Program-made: the position numbers and the translations under genes
Shown here: positions 5,649 through 9,160 of the stretch, one piece after another
Layout: each line of letters starts with the position of its first letter
Position numbering within the stretch: the stretch's first letter is position 1
Notes under the pieces: generated by a model
The model's input: the letters and a program-made list of their open reading frames with translations, nothing else
Database searches by the model: none
What the model was told of the DNA's origin: nothing
Assembly (NCBI GenBank): GCA_030837265.1
Contig: JAUPKV010000249.1
Span: forward strand, 1 to 9,160
Source of the DNA: Methanobacteriota archaeon
GTDB lineage: Archaea > Halobacteriota > Methanosarcinia > Methanosarcinales > Methanosarcinaceae
Length of the DNA stretch: 9,160 nt
Reading direction: 5' to 3'

Positions 5649-6850
5649 ACCTTAAAAAGAGAGCTGAGAGTGCAGCCGATAAAAAAGCTGCTTATGGGGG
5701 GGACTTTGAGCTGGAAAAGTATGAGGAAGGTTCCAAAGTTAGCAGACCCATTGAAAACCTCCAGACCCTTGATGAAGACAGCAAAAGAACTCTGCTGCAG
5801 GTAGGAGTAGTACCAAGCGAAGAAGGCAGGTCAGGAAGCTTCCTGGTGCTGGACAATGCAGTCTCACACTCTTCCCTGAAAGATAAAAATGTGGAGCTTA
5901 TGTCAACTCACAAAGCTCTGGAAAAGTACGATTGGCTCAAAGATTACTCCTGGAAACTCGTACAGGTAGATGCTGACAAATATACTGCAAAAACCTATCT
6001 TGAAGACGCAGACGGCTACTTTGTCCGGGTGGCGGCGGGTAAGAAGGCTGCTATGCCAGTCCAGACCTGCCTTATGCTGGGCAGTAAAAAAGTAACCCAG
6101 ACAGTGCATAATATCATAGTTGTCGAGGAGGAAGCCAGTCTTGATATTATTACAGGCTGCACATCCAAAAAAGGAGTGGAAGAAGGTTTACATCTGGGAA
6201 TTACCGAGATGTACGTGAAAAAAGGAGCTACTCTAAACTTTACAATGATTCATAACTGGGCCGAACAAATCGGAGTCCGCCCGAGGACAGTAGTTAATGT
6301 GGAAGAAGGGGGAACTTATATAAGTAATTATATAATTCTCAAGCCCGTGCGCTCTGTACAGGCTTACCCGACTGTCAGGCTCAACGGGAAAGGAGCGGTA
6401 ACAAGACTCAATACCATAGCAATAGCCCACCCCGGCTCCGAACTGGATCTTGGAAGCAGGGCGATCTTCAATGCCCCTGATACCAGAGCCGAACTGGTCT
6501 CGAGGACAATCACAGTTGGCGGAAGGATAATTGCAAGGGGGGAGATGATAGCTAATGAAAAAGGAGCTAAAGGGCACCTTGAGTGCAAAGGGCTCGTCAT
6601 TGGCAAAGGAAGTCAGCTGGCAATCCCCGTACTTGAAGCAAATATAGATGATGTGGAACTCACCCATGAAGCCGCCGTTGGTAAAATTGCTAAAGACCAG
6701 GTAGAGTACCTGATGGCAAGAGGACTTACGGAAGAAGAGGCAGTGGGTATGATCGTTCGTGGATTTCTGGATGTGGGAATCAGGGGAATTCCGGAAGAGC
6801 TAAAAGCCGAAATTGAAAATACAATTTCGCAGACGGCTTTTGGGATGTAA
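5630..6850 (+). CDS. sufB: Fe-S cluster assembly scaffold SufB/SufD family (SmsB type)
   Basis: The scaffold on which iron and sulfide are assembled, working as a complex with SufC. At 406 aa it is shorter than bacterial SufB (nearer 490) and lacks much of the N-terminal region. The beta-helix core and C-terminal helical domain are present. C319 in LECKGL aligns with E. coli SufB Cys405, and His346-Glu347 in LTHEAAVGK with His433-Glu434, the residues tied to cluster formation (my alignment from memory). C147 and C177 are the only other cysteines. The C-terminal block, YLMARGLTEEEAVGMIVRGF, is the usual SufC contact region. No sufD, sufS, sufE or sufU lies nearby, so one protein probably forms the homodimeric scaffold and the sulfur source is elsewhere or is free sulfide. 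The start overlaps sufC by 19 nt, so translation is coupled. Confidence 0.94.
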   Translation: MPTDEVNLKKRAESAADKKAAYGGDFELEKYEEGSKVSRPIENLQTLDEDSKRTLLQVGVVPSEEGRSGSFLVLDNAVSHSSLKDKNVELMSTHKALEKYDWLKDYSWKLVQVDADKYTAKTYLEDADGYFVRVAAGKKAAMPVQTCLMLGSKKVTQTVHNIIVVEEEASLDIITGCTSKKGVEEGLHLGITEMYVKKGATLNFTMIHNWAEQIGVRPRTVVNVEEGGTYISNYIILKPVRSVQAYPTVRLNGKGAVTRLNTIAIAHPGSELDLGSRAIFNAPDTRAELVSRTITVGGRIIARGEMIANEKGAKGHLECKGLVIGKGSQLAIPVLEANIDDVELTHEAAVGKIAKDQVEYLMARGLTEEEAVGMIVRGFLDVGIRGIPEELKAEIENTISQTAFGM

Positions 6851-6883
6851 TTTGAAATTTAATTCCTTCAGAAAAAGTGTATT

Positions 6884-6915
6884 ATAAGGAATTCGGAGCA
6901 TAAGGAATTCGGAGC
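6884..6915 (+). repeat. perfect 16-bp tandem duplication after sufB
   Basis: ATAAGGAATTCGGAGC occurs twice back to back (6884-6899 and 6900-6915) with no mismatch, 33 nt after the sufB stop. Each copy carries AAGGAATT, which can pair with AATTCCTT at 6861-6868, so the transcript can fold in two alternative ways. The perfect identity suggests a recent duplication. Confidence 0.8.
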
Positions 6916-6935
6916 AGGTAGGAAGAAACCTACCT
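6916..6935 (+). terminator. hairpin terminator candidate of the sufCB operon
   Basis: AGGTAGG (6916-6922) and CCTACCT (6929-6935) form a perfect 7-bp stem with loop AAGAAA, directly after the tandem duplication and followed by an AT-rich run. It is probably the 3' end or a stabilising structure of the sufCB mRNA. Confidence 0.5.
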
Positions 6936-7036
6936 ATATTTAGTAGAATCTGGATTTATTATCTCCAGTCTCATTTTCTTGCTGCGAGATTTTCAACTTT
7001 TCTCTAGTGTCCTTCCATTTAACATTATCAAAAACA

Positions 7037-7072
7037 CAGTACTTCTTATTTTTCGCTGTATTAATCAGTACT
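7037..7072 (+). promoter_or_regulatory. two CAGTACT sites upstream of the small regulator
   Basis: CAGTACT is found at 7037-7043 and 7066-7072, and again inside the palindrome at 7106-7112. The three copies make this a likely set of binding sites for one protein, perhaps the regulator encoded just downstream. Confidence 0.45.
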
Positions 7073-7078
7073 AACCAG

Positions 7079-7117
7079 TGTATATATATTACTGTGAAGA
7101 GATTACAGTACTGTAAT
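7079..7117 (+). promoter_or_regulatory. TATA box and perfect 16-bp palindromic operator
   Basis: TGTATATATATT (7079-7090) is the clearest TATA box in the window. The perfect palindrome ATTACAGTACTGTAAT (7102-7117) sits 12 nt downstream, covering the expected start of transcription. A repressor bound here would block initiation. Because the next gene encodes a DNA-binding protein, autoregulation is the simplest reading. Confidence 0.6.
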
Positions 7118-7137
7118 ACTTTTGAAGGAGTAAAATT

Positions 7138-7494
7138 ATGGACTTTGCTTGTAAAGAGTTCAAGGTAGAGGATGTGATTAAGTGTGCCCTTAATCTCACA
7201 AAAGCGGACCTGAAGGTCATGAAGCACTTCTTAACCGAGACAGATCAATGGTTTGATACTGAGTCTCTTTCAAAAGCCCTTGAACTGGATATTTCCACAA
7301 TCCAGCGATCGGTAAAAAAGCTGCATGAAAAAGAAATTTTGCAAAGGTCCCAGCAAAACCTCGATGGTGGAGGTTATGTCTTCAAGTATAAAGCTCACTC
7401 AAGAGCTAAAATAAAGGATATTATAATGACAGTGGTTAGTTCCTGGGCGGACCGATTGGAACAAGAACTTGTGAGGTGGGAAAGCGGAGGCTGA
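7138..7494 (+). CDS. TrmB-like winged helix-turn-helix transcriptional regulator
   Basis: A 118-aa DNA-binding protein. The winged helix spans about residues 20-85: KADLKVMKHFL, then TESLSKALELDISTIQRSVKKLHEKEILQR with the recognition helix near 52-63, and a Gly-rich wing (NLDGGGYVFKYK, 74-85). A C-terminal helix (about 88-115) may mediate dimerisation. It is much shorter than sugar-sensing TrmB proteins and has no effector domain. Two cysteines near the N-terminus (C5 and C16) could sense redox state or metal, but this is a guess. GAAGGAG lies 7 nt before ATG 7138. It stands alone between sufCB and the flavin oxidoreductase, so either neighbour could be its target. The palindrome in its promoter points to self-control. 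Confidence 0.85.
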   Translation: MDFACKEFKVEDVIKCALNLTKADLKVMKHFLTETDQWFDTESLSKALELDISTIQRSVKKLHEKEILQRSQQNLDGGGYVFKYKAHSRAKIKDIIMTVVSSWADRLEQELVRWESGG

Positions 7495-7560
7495 TTAGAC
7501 CTGAAAAGTTCAAACGTGACTAAGGGCCTGTCTTATAATAAGTGAAAACGGGGAGTCAGT

Positions 7561-7602
7561 ATGGTATCCGAAGAATGTTCTCATCCGTATTCTCAGTGTT
7601 AA
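7561..7602 (+). CDS. possible 13-residue micro-ORF
   Basis: An ATG at 7561 is preceded by GGGGAG (7550-7555) with a 5-nt gap, as good a ribosome binding site as any in the window. It opens a 13-codon frame, MVSEECSHPYSQC, ending in TAA and followed by a short T-tract. It lies in the 268-nt gap between the regulator and the oxidoreductase. It may be a leader peptide or a small Cys/His peptide, or chance. No family is known to me. Confidence 0.25.
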   Translation: MVSEECSHPYSQC

Positions 7603-7628
7603 CTTTTTAAAATAATAAATGACCATAC

Positions 7629-7664
7629 ATTATAAATATTTATTATATATAATTATTATAATAA
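7629..7664 (+). promoter_or_regulatory. 36-nt A/T-only tract with three palindromes; likely promoter of the oxidoreductase
   Basis: This run contains only A and T and holds several TATA-like boxes. Three 12-bp perfect palindromes lie in it end to end: ATAAATATTTAT (7632-7643), ATTATATATAAT (7642-7653) and TTATTATAATAA (7653-7664). A start of transcription here would give a leader of about 100 nt before ATG 7763. Such palindromes are easy to get by chance in A/T-only DNA. Confidence 0.4.
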
Positions 7665-7762
7665 GATATATGGGAGCTAAAAATAATTAAGTATCAGGCT
7701 TTAGCATGAACTCATAACATACTGAAAATGCCCACAAACAAATGGGACCTGGGAGATAAAAA

Positions 7763-9160
7763 ATGACAAAACGAGTATCTGAACTTTCAACAAATCAGAA
7801 AACAGAGCTTTCTAAAATATTCAATGAATGCCTTACCTTTGATAGGCGTGAACTTCACTATTATAACCACGACATAGGAGCTTTACCTCCTCTTGTCAAA
7901 ACAGTAATAGGAAAAACAGATCCTGCTGCTGTTGTTAAGATCCGGAAGGAAGAGGACGCTGTAAAGCTCTTGAGATTTGCAAATCAACACAAAATTCCTG
8001 TAGTTCCCCGTGCGGGAGCCTCTTCGGGGTATGGCGGAGTTATTCCCACAAAAGGTGGAATCGTTGCCGATGTCACTATGCTAAATAATGTAATCGTCAT
8101 TGATGTTGAGGAAGAGAGGATAGTTGTCCAGAGTGGGATTACATGGGAAAAACTTGAAAGGAAGATTAATGAGAAGGGTCTTTCACTCAGGACACTGCCT
8201 TCCAGTTCCCCTTCTTCAACAGTCGGAGGCTGGCTTGCCCAGAGCGGGGCAGGATATGGAAGCTACGAATACGGTTGGGGCTACGAGAGTATGGAAAAAG
8301 CCCGAGTCGTCCTTCCCACTGGAGAAATCCGGGAATTCTCGGGACCCGAACTAAAAAAACTTATAGGGACAATGGGAACTACAGGCATCATCACCGAAAT
8401 CACCCTGAAGGTCAGGAAATTCGAAAAAAGAAAAGCAGTCTCAGCCAGTTTTGCCAGTGCTGCTGCCCTGAGAAAAGCTGTTGAGAACATAAAAGCAAAG
8501 AAAATACCTATCTGGTCAATCTCCTTCCTGAATCCAATTTGGGCGAGTCTGAAGAATAAAGCTCCCAGAAAACTCCATTATGGGGAAATTGTGGACAAAG
8601 ACAGACCGGAGCTACCGGCAGCATATGTTGCAACTTTCATGTACCCTGCTTCAAGGGACATTTCAGGCTTAAAAGAAGCAATCGAGAATGCAAGTGGTAT
8701 AGTCCTGCCTGAGAAGATTGCAAAGCATGAGGCTAGAGAATGGTTCAAGTCCATGAAAGTAAAAAGGCTTGGTCCCTCTTTTATTCCTGCCGAAATCCTG
8801 GTGCCTCTTGATAAAATGGACAAGGCTTTTGAAGAAATTGAAAAAAGGATTAAACTGCCCGTACTTACGGAAGGTATGGTTATAAGTGACGGAAACGTCG
8901 TACTCCTCTGCTTTATGCGCCATTCTGAGCGCTCCATCCTGTTTAACACTGCTTTTGCCCTTTCCCTGAGCATCTTGAAAATTGCTGAAGAAAACGGTGG
9001 AAAAGCCTATTCATCTGGTTTTTACTTTGCTTCCAAGAAGAAAAGCGTCTTTGGAGAAAGGCTTGCGGAAATCGAAGCTCTCAGGAAAGAATCAGATCCT
9101 AACGGGATCATGAATCCTGAGACCCTTGAAGGAAAAGGGCTAATTAACACCGCCGTATCC
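7763..9160 (+). CDS. FAD-binding oxidoreductase, GlcD/D-lactate dehydrogenase-like (3' end beyond window)
   Basis: An open frame of 466 codons with no stop before the window ends. It belongs to the flavoprotein family of glycolate oxidase GlcD and D-lactate dehydrogenases, which oxidise 2-hydroxy acids. The FAD-binding PCMH domain covers about 50-215, with the pyrophosphate loop PRAGASSGYGG (82-92) and VGGWLAQSGAGYGS (154-167), and then a run like the family's LPTGEI. The C-terminal domain reaches its usual end motif, DPNGIMNPETL, near residue 450. In this family the protein normally ends soon after, but some archaeal forms continue into a cysteine-rich Fe-S domain like HdrD, so the full length is unknown. 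No membrane segment is seen. GGGAG lies 7 nt before ATG 7763, which fixes the start. The substrate and electron acceptor cannot be read from this sequence. Confidence 0.9.
   Translation, partial: MTKRVSELSTNQKTELSKIFNECLTFDRRELHYYNHDIGALPPLVKTVIGKTDPAAVVKIRKEEDAVKLLRFANQHKIPVVPRAGASSGYGGVIPTKGGIVADVTMLNNVIVIDVEEERIVVQSGITWEKLERKINEKGLSLRTLPSSSPSSTVGGWLAQSGAGYGSYEYGWGYESMEKARVVLPTGEIREFSGPELKKLIGTMGTTGIITEITLKVRKFEKRKAVSASFASAAALRKAVENIKAKKIPIWSISFLNPIWASLKNKAPRKLHYGEIVDKDRPELPAAYVATFMYPASRDISGLKEAIENASGIVLPEKIAKHEAREWFKSMKVKRLGPSFIPAEILVPLDKMDKAFEEIEKRIKLPVLTEGMVISDGNVVLLCFMRHSERSILFNTAFALSLSILKIAEENGGKAYSSGFYFASKKKSVFGERLAEIEALRKESDPNGIMNPETLEGKGLINTAVS

Noticed and set aside
6940..7227. Minus-strand open frame of 95 codons across the spacer after sufB
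   Set aside because: It starts inside the winged-helix gene, runs over its promoter and palindrome, has no recognisable domain and an AT-driven composition.
8124..8973. Several open frames on both strands within the flavin oxidoreductase
   Set aside because: They are overlapped by a long frame with clear FAD-domain motifs and are explained as its shadows.

Overview
The window looks like chromosomal DNA of a methanogenic archaeon of the genus Methanosarcina, closest in my judgement to M. mazei or a near relative. The evidence is an archaeal OBG-type GTPase, the archaeal nitrogen repressor NrpR with one sensor domain, a minimal archaeal SufC/SufB pair, AT-rich spacers with TATA-like boxes, and GGAG-type ribosome binding sites. 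All eight complete genes end in TGA or TAA and none in TAG, as expected where UAG can encode pyrrolysine. The genus assignment rests on recognising protein sequences, not on a search.

Layout: 1-207 is non-coding on the plus strand but may hold the eroded end of a minus-strand gene with an in-frame TAG. 208-1395 is a YchF/OBG GTPase whose P-loop carries an unexpected Arg. 1442-2116 is a cis-prenyltransferase family protein that has lost the catalytic DGN motif (NgBR/Nus1-like). It overlaps 2106-2654, a zinc-ribbon plus winged-helix protein. 2655-2988 is a repeat-rich spacer. 2989-3972 is nrpR, followed 10 nt later by a metallo-beta-lactamase-fold protein (3983-4645). 4646-4904 holds two hairpins and two candidate promoters. 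4905-5648 (sufC) and 5630-6850 (sufB) overlap and form an iron-sulfur cluster assembly operon, closed by a 16-bp tandem duplication and a hairpin. 7138-7494 is a small TrmB-like winged-helix regulator with a perfect 16-bp palindrome in its own promoter. 7763-9160 is a GlcD/D-lactate-dehydrogenase-like FAD oxidoreductase, still open at the window edge.

How they fit: the window is mostly housekeeping plus regulation: a translation-associated GTPase, polyprenyl carrier lipid synthesis, nitrogen control, Fe-S cluster assembly and a flavin oxidoreductase. All genes point the same way, in at least four transcription units (ychF-cisPT-Znr, nrpR-MBL, sufCB, regulator, and perhaps the oxidoreductase on its own). 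I see no mobile element, CRISPR array, rRNA or tRNA. The points most worth checking are the GTPase P-loop substitution, the catalytically degenerate cis-prenyltransferase coupled to a zinc-ribbon protein, the palindrome and repeat set at the small regulator, and the duplicated element after sufB.
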